DNA of 64,000 nt from Pohlia nutans (GCA_022496805.1 CM040091.1:9848336-9912335), one strand, 5' to 3'. Shown: positions 22,967-34,454, numbered from the stretch's first letter. Numbers and translations: made by a program. The notes: generated by a model from the letters alone, not told the origin.

Positions 22967-25900
22967 ATGTGTGCACAACCGTCGCTGCCGGTTGTGCCGG
23001 ACAATTCTTCTGCAGCCAATTCTGGTGATGCTACTCGTGGCCGGAATGAGCAGGCCGTCAAGAAGCCTGGTCCTCGTCCTCCTGCTTCCGTCAACAACAA
23101 CCTCCGCCTTCAAAAGCCCAAGCCGAAGGTCTTTCTCTCTTCCTCACTTTGCTGCATTTCTTACTGCAGAAATGTGGATCCACCATGGTCGAGAAAAGCT
23201 TGGGAATTCAACGCTGTTTCGATAGTTTTAGGTCACAGAGTTTTGTCCCCATTCTTTGATATCTCACCAACATGCCATTGACTGCTCACTTCCCCTGTTG
23301 CATGCTCTTATCACATACCAATTGTTGCAAGAATGTGTTGTTCACATCGGTTCCCTTCTTGTGTACATTGTCATTGATCATAGAATTGCAGGAATATTTA
23401 TTGTATGACAGTTTTACTCTTTAGGCAAGTGGATATTACTATGGACTACATAACCAACGGGTCGCATAGGTTATGGGATATATAATATCAGGAACAAGTT
23501 TCAATCTAGAGTACTTTCTGTGGATCAAAGTGGAGAAGAGTCATGGGGTTCTAACCCTCTTCTGACTAGTTCACGAGAGAGTGACATCATGTGCTTTGGA
23601 TGTGCGATAAATAGGAAGCGCTTGTTTTTAACCCCCTAAAGGACCAAGGATTCATGGTTTTAAAATGACAAGTTTAAATGACCATATTGTGAAAATTATA
23701 ATTTGAATGGGATCAAATTTTATATCACTGGAATTAGTGAAGAATATTACATATGTTGAATTAAAAATAAAAATAAAAATAACAAAAAAGAATCTACATA
23801 AAACCTACTCAAAATCACTGAAAAAAACAAGAGCCACCTGGTGGCCTTATGGTCCTTTAGGGGTTAACGCCTAAGCATCCACTGTGTATTTTCTGTAGTG
23901 TAGGAAAATTGGACCCCTGCTGCAAATCATCTGTTTGTGTGAAAATGACTTCAGTTTGACACGATCGACACTGTTGATCTTGTAGTATAGAACAAGAGTT
24001 TTAAAATGATGTATTACAATCATGAAACCGAGGTAAAATGAGAAAGTGCCGCCGTTGCAAAGTTCAGTAATGCAGATGGCCATATTGGGCGTTTTAGTCG
24101 CTTAGGGTTTAATGAAATTATGGAAGTTCGTCATCGTAAATCACAAGATTCTTGAACCATTCTTTTTCTTGCTGCAAACTGAAGACTCATCGATAATTGT
24201 AAGAAGTTTCAACATAATTTTGCCAAATAAAACTTGAGGTGTCTAGTTTACTATACCTGTTGCACTAACGTATGGTTTTGGGTTTTAGCAGACTCGATGC
24301 ACCAAATGTGGGAGCAAGGCGCATCCTACCTCCAAGTGTGTGGACAATGTGCGCAAGTGTGCTCGCTGTTCCGATGTCGACAACACGCAACAATGTCAAA
24401 TTGTCGTCATGCGGACACGCCTGATGAAAACATTTCGAACCAGGTAAGGCCTTACAACCTTCACATCAGTTTCTTCAGCTAAATCTCCAGCTAAACCTTC
24501 AGGATAATAGGGGATGGTAGCCTTCCTCCTGCCTTGTTGGTACTTATCTTATGTACTGACATCATCTTTGTTGTATCCCCAAATTTACTATTTCGAGACG
24601 GTATGGGAGTCTTCATCAATCAGGGCATGAAATAATTTTTAGAGAATGAAGCAAAACCTTTTCAAAACCCCACTTCAACGTTAGCTTGAAGTGCCCAACG
24701 GCCGCTTCCATATCTACAAGAGTTGAAATAAATCATTTAACCCCTAAAGTAGCAAGGATTCATGATTTCAAAATGAAAAATTCAATCGATCACATTGTAA
24801 AGAATATAATTAAGATGGCATCAAGTTTTATATCACCGGAATCAGTGAAGAACATTGTATGTGTTGGTCAGAACACAAATAAATTTGAACTAAAGGACTT
24901 GCTAAAAATGCTAAAAAAGACACAAGGCCCAATTCGGGCTTCTTGTACCTTTGAACAAGTGAAAATTCACACAAATGCCTTTGGTCAAATGCCTTTGACA
25001 AATGCCTTTGTGTGAATTTTTTCTGTCTGGTGAATGAGCAGGGGCGACTATCGGCAAGTTCAATCGGCGCTGCAGAATTTAAGGAGAGATGGGCACCGTC
25101 CTGCAAAAGAGTCTTACACTTTGCTGTTAAGTAGTCTCATAGCGAGTGGGAGAATGGGGGAAGGGCCACTGTTGCTGCAGCAAATGGAGGAGGACAAGGT
25201 CGTTCCAGATGCGATCTTCTTCAACACTTTACTCAATGGCTACTGCGAGGCTGGAAAGATGAAGGAAGCCGAGGCGCTTATCCTTGAGATGAAGCAACGA
25301 GAATGTCCATTGACAACCAGCACTTACAACACTTTGATCAAGGGCTATGGTCTGGCTGGACAGCCGGAAGAGGCCATGAAACTTTTACAGGAGATGGGGA
25401 AAACCGATAGTTCCAAGCCTAATGACCGGACTTTTAATTCCCTGATCAAAGTGTGGGCACAGCACAGGAACCCCGAGAAGGCACGGAATGTGATGTCGCT
25501 GATGCGGGCTGCCGGTGTCGGTCCTGATGTTGTCTCCTTCAACACGCTGGCACAGGTCTCTTCCTTTTCCTTCACCTGGGTGATACTCCCTCTGTCCGGA
25601 AATAACTGTCCTAGTTTTTGGCATTTTTCAACTTAACGCTTTTTGTTGCCAAAAAAAACTGTCTCAGTACTTGAAAAATGGTCTATCTTTAATAGCAGTA
25701 TGTAGTTTTTGTGTCACTCTCATTGTTTGCCCCGTTTGAATGGACAGTATATAGCATAGGACAAACATGTAGGGAAAAAAAGTGCCAAAAACCAGGACAA
25801 TTATTTCCGGACCAAGGGAGTAACATGCGTATCTGGTTTTGGGGGATTTTCAAAACACCACTTGGCCTATTCTGTTGATTTCCTACCACTGAGACTGGAA

Positions 25901-27338
25901 CATGGTCTTTAGTCCAAAGAGATGTAATTTCTGTTGTAACTCGGGTTGTTTGCTCAGCTTTTTGCCAGACTTGGTAAGCCTCGGGATGCGGAGAAGGTGA
26001 TTTCAGAGATGCAAAACGCATACCTTCGACCGAATGAGCGAACGTATGGCATTATCATCAACGGGTTCATAGCAGCGGGTCTCATCGAAGAGTCTTTACC
26101 TTTACTGGAGCGCATGAAAATGGAAGGCATCACGCCAACCGTAGCGGTATTCAATCATTTAGTCAAAGGATACTCTGAAGCCATGCAACCCGAGGGAATT
26201 GACAAGGTAAACCAAACACAAACCTCAGATGCATCATACAAGTTTCAGTGCGCTTTCCGTTTATTATTTGTTTTCTACAAACAGCTTGCATGTGTTACAT
26301 TCTCATCTTTGGCATCTCATGAATCACTACCAAGTTGGTCCTTCCCTAACTATTCTCATTCCTCAGGTGTTTGAGTTGATGAAAGCCTTTGGAGTTAAGC
26401 CGGACGTCCAGACATTTGGCCTCATCATGAACGCTTGGTGCAACACTGGCTTCATTGATGAAGCCAAAGCTGCCCTACTGAGAATGAAAGAATACGATCT
26501 CCGACCGGACATCATGGCGTACTCAATTCTTGCCAAAGGCTACTCACGTCAGGGAAGACCTGAAGAAGGGGAGGCTCTTCTGAAGGTCATGGTTGATGAC
26601 AACCTCACTCCCAATGTGATCACGTATACAACGGTGATCAGCGGCTATTGCAGCTTGGCCCAAATGGACGATGCAATACGAGTGTTCAAGGAAATGCGGT
26701 CGCGGTGCGTGGCCCCAAACATGCAGACATTTCGTACTCTCATATGGGGTTTCAAGGAAGCACGCTGGCCTCGGCGTGCTGAGGAAATCTTGGAGTACAT
26801 CAGGAAGGCAGGGTACACACCTGATACAGAATGCATTGAGCTGGTTGCTGATTGTTGGCGGTCGATCGGTGTCCACGAGGAGGCAGAGCGTGTTTTGGCA
26901 GGCATTAAACCAAAGGATGTGGATGATGATCTGAGGGATGAAACCAGCTTTCCTGACAGTCCTGCTGGGGGGAAGAAAATCACTAAACCTCAAGCAAGCT
27001 GCGGCTCCTCGGTCAAGCGCGGATCATCTTTGAAGTTGCTTAAGGGGGTAAGTAGTCTAGGATTTTTTGGGAGTTTTATTTCTCCCAGTTTGTCATCATC
27101 TCGCCCTGGTCATAGCTCATCTTTCCAGTGTTCTGTGGCAACAGGGGGTGCGATATTAGGGCGTGCCACTTCTGTTTCTGAGAGTAGTTTGTGTTGGAAA
27201 TTAGGTCAGATTGCACCTGCTAAAAGAGGCTTAATGAACTCAAGTAGTGTAATTCTAGGAAGGGTGTCTACAGTGGCTGGACATGTAGTTCAGATACCTG
27301 TACTGCAACCTCCGACACTGCAGACCCCTGTATTTTAA
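22967..27338 (+). CDS. P-class pentatricopeptide repeat (PPR) protein, 5 exons, 683 aa
   Basis: Exons 22967-23128, 24289-24443, 25042-25555, 25958-26206 and 26367-27338 join with consistent phases (2052 nt). Exon 2 encodes a Cys/His cluster (CTKCG, H, C, CARC, C within about 35 residues) that may bind zinc. Exons 3-5 encode roughly ten to eleven 35-residue PPR motifs, for example SYTLLLSSLIASGRMGE, TYNTLIKGYGLAGQPEEAM and AYSILAKGYSRQGRPEEG. It best resembles Arabidopsis At5g25630 and the PPR part of At5g21222 (shared GKP, NAW, AYSILAKGY and TLIWG blocks, from memory). Such proteins bind single-stranded RNA, usually in organelles. A Ser-rich tail of about 145 residues follows the repeats. Exon 1 is the weakest part: its donor is AAG/GTCTTT, and no clear organelle targeting peptide is visible. 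A 9-codon upstream ORF (22921-22950) precedes the ATG. Introns 1-3 carry MITEs. Confidence 0.88.
23628..23866. mobile_element. TTAA-type MITE, family A (239 bp), in PPR intron 1
   Basis: Third copy of exactly 239 bp, TTAACCCCCTAAAGGACC to GGTCCTTTAGGGGTTAA, highly similar to those in MOD1. Its right TTAA (23863-23866) is also the left TTAA of the next element. Confidence 0.9.
23863..24112 (-). mobile_element. TTAA-type MITE, family B (250 bp), in PPR intron 1
   Basis: Starts TTAACGCCTAAGCATCC and ends GTCGCTTAGGGTTTAA. Its reverse complement matches the element at 62555-62797 along its length (e.g. ATCATTTTAAA, AATTTGTAGCA / GATTTGCAGCA). It directly abuts the family A element on its left. 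Confidence 0.85.
24737..24955 (+). mobile_element. Truncated TTAA-type MITE, family A, in PPR intron 2
   Basis: The left end TTAACCCCTAAAGTAGCAAG and the interior follow family A and especially the diverged copy at 34257-34454 (GAATCAGTGAAGAA, TGTGTTGGT). The right TIR is missing after TGTACCTTT. Confidence 0.75.
24962..25020. repeat. Hairpin with internal direct repeats before PPR exon 3
   Basis: The 14-bp arms AAAATTCACACAAA / TTTGTGTGAATTTT enclose three copies of CAAATGCCTTTG. The structure ends 20 bp before the intron 2 acceptor (25040-25041). Confidence 0.8.
25586..25820. mobile_element. Stowaway-like MITE (235 bp), in PPR intron 3
   Basis: Begins CTCCCTCTGTCCGGAAATAA and ends TTATTTCCGGACCAAGGGAG with TA at both flanks; the TIR continues into CTGTCCTAGTTTTTGGCA. 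The end is strikingly like the CTCCCTCCGTCCGGAAATA Stowaway ends known from grasses. Confidence 0.85.
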
Positions 27339-27993
27339 GGTTTCATGTCATTTTTGTGTCATTCATGATGGCGACATTGCCAATTAGAGATTGGAAGAGT
27401 TTTACGATCTTTTGGTCCTGTCTCCATGCTTGTGAGCCGCATTGAAAGTGAATGAGCTTGTCAACTTTTGGACCATGCCTTTACAACCTGACCATAATGA
27501 AAGCATGATGGGCATCACGCCAGTGAGATGTAGCATTCTTGCATTTGCAAACTGGTGGCTCCCAATGCAAGTACCAAGTCAACTTTATGAGGTCTTTGCA
27601 GACTGGGATTCAGAAGATGGCTCCCAGTGCAAGTACAAGGCTGCTTTTTGTCTGGGGTATGGTCCCCTTCGGCCAGCCTCCAATACAGACAATGATCAAC
27701 ATTTTGGTCAACCTCCAAGCACTGCAGGTGACCACTGTTTAGTAACAGTGAAATGAGCATTATTCAGGCAAGTGCAGAAAGTTGCAACTTGGGTAGAATC
27801 ACATGGCAAAAGACCCCTTGTTATCAATCCTTCCATCAAAAGCATCCTTAAGGCTTTTTGATGGAAGGTGGACCAGAAGAAATGTGACTTTCAAGCTAAG
27901 GCTTCCACAACGTTCTCATTAACCACGAGTCTACAATCTTGCGTCAGTTTGGTGTCAAGTCTCCATTCCTGTGGCTTTCGGCGGTGTTTACTA
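27339..27993. other. Downstream of PPR gene, no gene seen
   Basis: Probably PPR 3' UTR followed by intergenic sequence. A short imperfect repeat (ACTGGTGGCTCCCAATGCAAGTAC / AGATGGCTCCCAGTGCAAGTAC) lies at about 27550-27640. Confidence 0.45.
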
Positions 27994-28074
27994 CTCCCTT
28001 GTCCCACTAAAAGTCCCTGTTTTCCTTTGTAATGTACAAAAGAGAACATGGTGTTTTTAGTGGGAGAAAGGGAG
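27994..28074. mobile_element. Stowaway-like MITE (81 bp)
   Basis: CTCCCTTGTCCCACTAAAAG at the left and TTTTTAGTGGGAGAAAGGGAG at the right, almost fully palindromic, with left TA and a mutated right TA. Same family as 22113-22192 (shared core TTTCCTTTGTAAT.TACAAA). Confidence 0.8.
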
Positions 28075-28080
28075 TCAGTA

Positions 28081-28200
28081 CACTAGTAGAAAAGGTGGTA
28101 CTCCGTATGGAGATGCCCATGTGAAATCACTATGCATGCGTGGAATTGGGCACTACATGCCTGGGCAACTCCTTCATCAATGCCACCTTTTCTACTAGTG
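28081..28200. mobile_element. CACTA-like MITE (120 bp)
   Basis: Perfect 18-bp inverted repeats CACTAGTAGAAAAGGTGG / CCACCTTTTCTACTAGTG, flanked by the 3-bp duplication GTA (28078-28080, 28201-28203). Ends starting CACTA with a 3-bp duplication are the signature of the CACTA (CMC/EnSpm) superfamily. Confidence 0.88.
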
Positions 28201-28225
28201 GTAACTTTCTTGAGATTGTTGTACA

Positions 28226-28474
28226 TTAACCCCTGAGCGCCCCAGCGCCCCAAATATGGCCTCTACAAAATGAAAGGTTGCCATATTTGACTCTTATAAT
28301 CTTTTCAATGGTACGGTGAAATCATTTGTCCTTTGCCCCACAACTCCGGGCATGTCTCAACTACCAATCGGTACGGTCAATTTATATGGATCTTGTTTTG
28401 GGTGATAATTTGATTCAAATGAGTTGCGAAGGGTCTGGATTTTGGTAAACATCCTCTGGGCGCTCAGGGGTTAA
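28226..28474. mobile_element. TTAA-type MITE, family D (249 bp)
   Basis: Starts TTAACCCCTGAGCGCCCCAG and ends CTGGGCGCTCAGGGGTTAA. The TIR is about 17 bp, and TTAA is present at both ends. This is the only copy in the window. Confidence 0.85.
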
Positions 28475-29474
28475 GAGTCTGTTTGTTTAAGGTTTGTAAT
28501 TGTGAATCTTGTCCTCATTTTGAAGAGGATTGTATTGTATTAAGTTCTGAATAAATTATGGACTACATAATCAGCGAGGCTGTTAGGCCCAAGCCAATTA
28601 TGGGGCCAAACTACACTTGCATGGAGTGAACTAGTAGTTCAAAGAGGAAGGCTCGAGTTATGATTAACCAACCATGTTGTGTCACCTTTGTGAAACTCAC
28701 GATGGAGTAGGTTATGAACTAGATAACCTTCGAGCCGCTGTGAGGCGGCGAGAGGGTTACCGGACGTAACCAGCTTTGTTTGCAAATGAAAAATCCCGTA
28801 ACTACTGCCTTCATGGATGAATCTTGCATGAATGTGAACAAATTGTGTTGCTCGTGGATGAAACGAGTCCAAGCATACGCTTGTGCTCAATCAGAGCTGG
28901 TTACAATTTTTTCAAATGTATTTTTAGCCTGCCCATGGGAATGGGAAACTTCTGTATGTATGTTCATACTCTTTGTGGGCCTTTTTGTGTGTTCTTTTTC
29001 ACAATGAAATCTAGTTTGATTTCTGTCAAAAGAAAGAAAGGTGCAACTGAAATCCTCTCTAAGTGCAAGTACTGTATGCATGCGACAGTGCACCATTCTG
29101 TCTATGCTTATCCCTAGACGCAAGATCATGTGATTACACAGGTACACATACAAATCGCCATACCTAACACCTTCTATGATTGAAAAGAAAATCGTTCTTG
29201 TTCTAGAAGTGTGGTAGTGTATTGAGTGCTAGCCTGGCCCATGTCGGACGCCGGGTCCCCAAGTACTTGAAAGCACTTTTGCACACAAGCATAACGTTCT
29301 AGAAGGGTTTCCTTGTGAAGCAAGAATATGAGGCTATGGGACCTCTTGGCTCCGCTCTTGTAAGCCTCTCTACCAATCAATCATTGAATTATCAATCAAT
29401 CAAGTTCGCAAGTAAATAATAGAAGCCTATTCTTTCGTCGAGTGAAGTGGTAAAAAAACGCATTCAAGAATGTT
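28475..29474. other. Intergenic, no gene supported
   Basis: Contains small open frames without motifs. No repeat partner was found within the window. Confidence 0.45.
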
Positions 29475-29536
29475 ATGAAACCATATATGAAGCGCTATGA
29501 GACCATATATGAAGCGCTATGAGACCATATACGAAG
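29475..29536. repeat. Short tandem repeat, 22-bp unit x 2.8
   Basis: Units ATGARACCATATATGAAGCGCT at 29475, 29497 and 29519 (the last one partial). Confidence 0.85.
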
Positions 29537-29578
29537 GCAATTATTTATTTTGTTGTAATTGAGGTGTTCTTGGTTTTG

Positions 29579-30093
29579 TTAACCCCTAAGTGACCGAACG
29601 ACCGTTTTATGGTCGTTGTCCTTTTTTTACAAGTTGTTGTTGATGAAATAAATATTTTCAAATAGGAAATCAAGTCTACTTTTAAACCCAATTTGAATCA
29701 TTTCAACGTGAGTTAAACTCCACCACAGAGAAATTTTCAATGTTAAAAAACTCGATATTGCTCTAGTGTTATGAAATTTACTCTTTGGGGGAATTAATGA
29801 TGTTCTAACCTCTGTTTAAAAATTTTAGAACAAAATGTCTTGTTTTAACTAATCATATCAAATTTCAAATTCTGACAATAAAATTGTAATTTTGGTGAAT
29901 ATTAAATGGTAAATGCTTCTAAATTCATTAAATGAGTATTCAAAACTATTTTTGGAAGTTTGACAATAGGAATAATTACTAAACATTGTGCTTTTCATTT
30001 TATCTTTTAAACCAAACTTCATCAAAGTTGCAGAAGTAACATTTTATAGCACATCTAGATATTGCCCTCACCTCTTTGTCATTTTGGGGTTAA
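29579..30093 (+). mobile_element. TTAA-type non-autonomous element, family E (515 bp)
   Basis: TTAACCCCTAAGTGACCGAA at the left and GTCATTTTGGGGTTAA at the right, aligned with 14006-14555 throughout (e.g. AAACTTCATCAAAGTTGCA near the right end). Only 7 bp separate it from the next TTAA element. Confidence 0.85.
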
Positions 30094-30100
30094 AAAGACT

Positions 30101-30677
30101 TTAACCCCTAAACGTCCTCACCTATGTCCAATTTGGGCAGTTTTGCAAAGATGCATTATAAAATGCAACTAACATGAATATTTGAAACTTGATGTATGAA
30201 TAAAAGTTATACATTTTGAAATTTAGATTCAATCTATACAGTTAGATCTTTGATTGCTATCACTGATATTTTTCTATAAATTTTGAAACATAAAATAAAA
30301 AATCATTTTGTAATTCGATTACGAATAAGATATTGACAGTATGGGGATGAAATTTGTTGTGATGGCTTATAATGTAGCACTCTAAGTGTAGTGATTTTTG
30401 TAGATTTTTTGGATGCTTGATTTTATGAGTTTATTTTTTCAAGAACACTTTTAGACTAAAATCATCAAAATTTTGGGTGAAACACTGCAACACGAAATGA
30501 GGCATAAATTTTTCAAAAATTGTTTCCTTTTCGATCGGATCACACATACATAAAGCTAACTTCCCATAAAAAATTCAACAAAAAAATCACACTACAAAAA
30601 GTGCATGACGGATGAGAAACTACGGATGAAATCTGTACATCAAGCAAAATATGCATGGTTGGGCGGTTAGGGGTTAA
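30101..30677 (+). mobile_element. TTAA-type MITE, family C (577 bp)
   Basis: TTAACCCCTAAACGTCCTCA at the left and GGGCGGTTAGGGGTTAA at the right. Inverted relatives of nearly equal length lie at 56297-56870 and 60547-61124. Both ends resemble those of the 5.84 kb piggyBac element, with about 100 bp of right-end similarity. Confidence 0.88.
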
Positions 30678-31857
30678 AGAAAGGTTTTGTACATTGAAAT
30701 TTTTTTGCAATTTTAAATGTGAACAAAATACATTGAATTTGAAATATTTTGGTCATCAAAAATTAGAAAATCAATTAAAAGAAATAAAATAAAATAAAAT
30801 AGAAGTAAGGAATTTAACAATCGTTTTCTTTTGAAATTGCAAAATAAATTTCTACAATTTTTTGGCCAACGGGATGTTTGTGGTACCATAAAAATTTCCC
30901 TCAACAAAAAGTTGTGCACTATAGGAAGTTTCAAAAATCACAAGATCATCTCGGTATAAAGTCAAGAAATGTGTGATCATTTTATCCATCTTACAATGTC
31001 ATTATTTTAAAATTTCATTTCAACACCCTATTTGTATTTTCTTCTATCCACATAGCTCAAGATATAGCCTAGACATCTAAACAATGTACATTGAGCAATT
31101 GGATTCACTTCTTTGCAAAATATTTGAAGAAATTTTTGTCCTTAGCTTATTTCACCCACTAAAATATGTACTTTATATTCTCTATATACTTGGAAACTAT
31201 TCAAATTCAAAATTTAATTCAAGGTTTAGAAGCTTAGAATGAAAGGATTCAAAGGTTCTATGAAGAATCAACACGATTTTGTTTGGCGAGATGCACCAAA
31301 AGGTGGAATTTGGAGTGCTAGGCTGCCCTTTTGGCGATTCTTTTGAACCTATGACTATTAGTGGATTGCCATTGGACTTTATGATTGAGTTAGAGCTGTG
31401 GAACTGCTGAGTGCTCATTTAAAAAGTCTCGTTGGAAATGCTTTTAGTTGGTGTTTGAATAGATTAACTAACTAATGTTGGGATAGATTGGTTAATTAGA
31501 TTTTGAAAAATGCAATTTCTAGTTAAAGAATATAAATTACATTGAAAAATCAAGCATATTTAATATGAAATCCTTTTATCTACTTTTACACCAATTTGAG
31601 TTAGTGTTAGTTAGTTCCTTACATATTCTTCACTAAAAGCAAAGTTATTTTACTCGACTATTAAACAAAGTGTTGAACTCAACGTCAAAGACATGTAGTA
31701 CACCTCATGTGTGTCAAACTATCATATTCTTAGTATATTTTTGGATTATTCCAAGATATCCTAGGATATTTAAGAATATTTTATCAAAGACTCAAAGTTA
31801 TCTAATTAAACATTGGAAATCAAACATATAATATGACGTCAAGCTGGAAAAATAGTA
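30678..31857. other. Intergenic, AT-rich, nothing recognised
   Basis: No open frame with a known motif and no clear element ends. Confidence 0.5.
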
Positions 31858-31937
31858 CTCCCTCTATTCCACTTTGATTGCCACAAATGAACAAAGAAAT
31901 AGTGTTGGTTTACGGCAATCAAGTGGAACATAGGGAA
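31858..31937. mobile_element. Stowaway-like MITE (80 bp)
   Basis: CTCCCTCTATTCCACTTTGA at the left and TCAAGTGGAACATAGGGAA at the right; the inverted repeat extends to ATTGCC/GGCAAT, with TA on both flanks. Confidence 0.75.
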
Positions 31938-31939
31938 TA

Positions 31940-32719
31940 TCAACTCTCGGGGAGGTCACTTCTAAATATTTGGTAATAACTTGTGAATAAGTGATTTTCA
32001 GCCCCCTATATAATTTTTTTATATAAACTTTAATTCGGCTCCAAATATTTGAGTGTTCACACAATCATTATATCTTAATTTTAATAAACTCTTATTTTAA
32101 TTCAATTCAAAACTAGTTCTAAAAACACAATTGAAATCAACTCTAAAACACAAAAATTAGCTGTAAAATGTATTTATTTTCTTCAAAAATTTGTAAGTAA
32201 TTAACATGAATAAAAAAAAATTCCCAAAATTTCACAATATAGACTTTCAACATAAAGAAACATCGTATAAAATTTTCAAGTTGTTTGATTATTTACAATG
32301 TAATATAAAGGAGGTCAAAGATTTGTTCTCACACGATATGCATAAAATACATTCACAAGGAGATCTTTTGGGATTCTCCTATAGGAAGAGGGGAACTGAA
32401 TTCAGGCAAATTCCCATATAGGAAATGGAGCTTGAAATGGATCACAAATTTTCCCACCGAACTGTTTATAGGGGATTGAATTTCCCCGATTCTAGGTACT
32501 TTGAGCATTCCTATATCACTCATTTGTTCTCAATTCCCTTAGCAAATCCCCTATATATCAAAAGTTTGTATGAGGGAAATGTCTATTTTTTCTCATTTGG
32601 CCACGTTCCCTTACAAGAATAAATGGAAGAGGAAAATCACAGGGAAAACCAAGCTATTTCCCATGCGGAACACCCAGAGAATCTCTTTGTGATTGAGTGA
32701 ACTCCCAAGAATCAACTAC
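31940..32719. other. Intergenic, no gene supported
   Basis: AT-rich. Between about 32360 and 32570 short motifs such as CCTATA(T/G)AGG and GGGGATT/AATCCCC recur in both orientations, which hints at a decayed foldback element, but I could not set its ends. Confidence 0.4.
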
Positions 32720-32720
32720 A

Positions 32721-33129
32721 AGCTAGGGTTGGATAACCTATTACCACCAACTTAAGCAATCTGGCCTATTTTGGGCAGTGCTAGATTCCCAAAATAAATA
32801 TGACTGCATTCGAAATAGGTTTTGATGAGGATTGCAAAAATTTGCAACATCTAATTCGCATTTGTCAATTTTATACAAAATTCCAAAGTGGAAAGTAACC
32901 TTTTACCCATACATCACATACCAATTTCCTAAGTTCACACTTTGTTGTTCCTAGATCCGCTCATGAGCTAACCCAAAACCACCAGCTATTTCTTCGCAAT
33001 TCTTGGCATGCCATTGGTCTACTTGAATAGTGAAATTGGTGGTTTTGGGTCTCAATTGTGGTGGCTCCAAGAAAGTTGTACCTGTCATAAATGGGGGAGG
33101 TGGTGGTAATAGGTTATCCAACCCTAGCT
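32721..33129. mobile_element. MITE with 29-bp perfect inverted repeats (409 bp)
   Basis: The left arm starts AGCTAGGGTTGGATAACCTA and continues TTACCACCA (32721-32749). The right arm at 33101-33129 is its exact reverse complement. No target duplication could be fixed, so the superfamily is unknown. Confidence 0.75.
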
Positions 33130-33245
33130 AACCCGTCATTCCTCATTCCCAAGAGTCCCAAAAAATGTTGCTTCTTACTCAGGTGTGAACTGTAGACTCT
33201 TATCCTATGTGACATTCCGCACTGACACCTCCAATGACACAATGA
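33130..33245. repeat. Dispersed repeat, one of three copies
   Basis: Shares CCTATGTGAC.TTCCGCAC and AATGAGAAG with 41624-41745, and the opening AACCCGTC..TTCTCATT-like block with 38217-38335. Weak inverted ends (TTTCTCATT / AATGAGAAG) suggest a small MITE family. Confidence 0.5.
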
Positions 33246-33567
33246 GAAGCAGCGCGGTTTCACTCAAAACCCTACTGAGAAACGACACCCTAGCTCTCCC
33301 TGTAGTGATCAGACACGACAGTCCTGACCAGCAGCCAACTCAGAACAAACGAATAATTTAACTACAAAACAAGAGCCTGGAACACACGTCGAGATACCAT
33401 ACAGTGCCTGATCCACCTGACTTTCAATCAGTCTCTAATACAATTAAATAAATAAATTCAATTCAATTATTTAATTTTTGGTTTAACCCTTAAACGTCCC
33501 ATGGGATAGTATATACATTGTTGTATAGTTGAGATTTGCTATTAACAAGAAATCCTAAATTCGGATC

Positions 33568-34115
33568 TTAACCCTTAAACGTACCACTCCTTTGTAGGAA
33601 AGTCAAACTACACAATTTAGCCTTCAAGATTTATCAAAATATATTTTGTAATATTTTTCATGCATGGAATTGAATGTTTCCTATGAGTCTTGAAATTTTC
33701 AGATTTTTTTGATTTAATACGGCCTTTTTAACAAATTTTTAAGTCAAATACTTCAAAAAATATTTTTTATTACAAAAAAGCTTTAAAAAATTAATATTTT
33801 TTTTGGGAGCGGGTACAAATTACAATGGAGAATCACATGATGTGTTTTCCATAGAAATTTTTTATTTAAATTTTGAAATTCGAAAGGTGAACATCCTATG
33901 TAGTGTAATTCAAACCTTGAGCTAAAAAGCTTGCACAAGCAATAAAATACTCAATAATTGGAATTTTTAAGATTTAAAAAGTGGAGTACAAACTAGACTT
34001 AATAAACTTCATTTTCTTAGTTGGGTGTATTAGCAACAAAAGTCATCTTCAAGATCAAAATTGGGTTTGACCAACAAACGTTCAGAAACTGAACGCTGGG
34101 ACGTTTAGGGGTTAA
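33568..34115. mobile_element. TTAA-type non-autonomous element, family H (548 bp)
   Basis: TTAACCCTTAAACGTACCA at the left and GGGACGTTTAGGGGTTAA at the right. A second left end, TTAACCCTTAAACGTCCCAT, lies at 33483. Another right end, AACGATTAGGGGTTAA, lies at 34260. The element may therefore be nested inside an older TTAA element spanning 33483-34260. Confidence 0.7.
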
Positions 34116-34256
34116 TAGCTCACTAGAATTGCATTGATCTAAATTTCAACTTCTCTAATATGAACTCAAACCCATTAAAGGTGTGGATCCATTCCAAATA
34201 CAACCAAAATACACTGTATTCTAATGGCCGCCATGTCACGTTCAAACGATTAGGGG

Positions 34257-34454
34257 TTAACCCCTAAAGAATCAAGGATTCATACTAGTTTTAATATGAC
34301 AAATTCAACTAAGATCAAATTTTATAATCACTAGAATCAGTGAAGAATATTGCATGTGTTGGTGAAGCAACAAACGGTAGTCCACGTAGGACCTACTCGA
34401 AGTACTAAATAAACATAAGATCCAATTTCGTTTTCTTATTCCTTTACGGGTTAA
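34257..34454 (+). mobile_element. TTAA-type MITE, diverged family A (198 bp)
   Basis: TTAACCCCTAAAGAATCAAG at the left and ATTCCTTTACGGGTTAA at the right. It keeps family A blocks (AGGATTCAT, CAAATTTTATA, TCAGTGAAGAATATT) but has internal deletions. Its left TTAA is shared with the preceding element end. Confidence 0.75.

Noticed and set aside
22562..23113. Minus-strand 183-codon frame near the PPR 5' end
   Set aside because: No recognisable domain; it overlaps the upstream region and exon 1 of the plus-strand PPR gene in GC-rich DNA.
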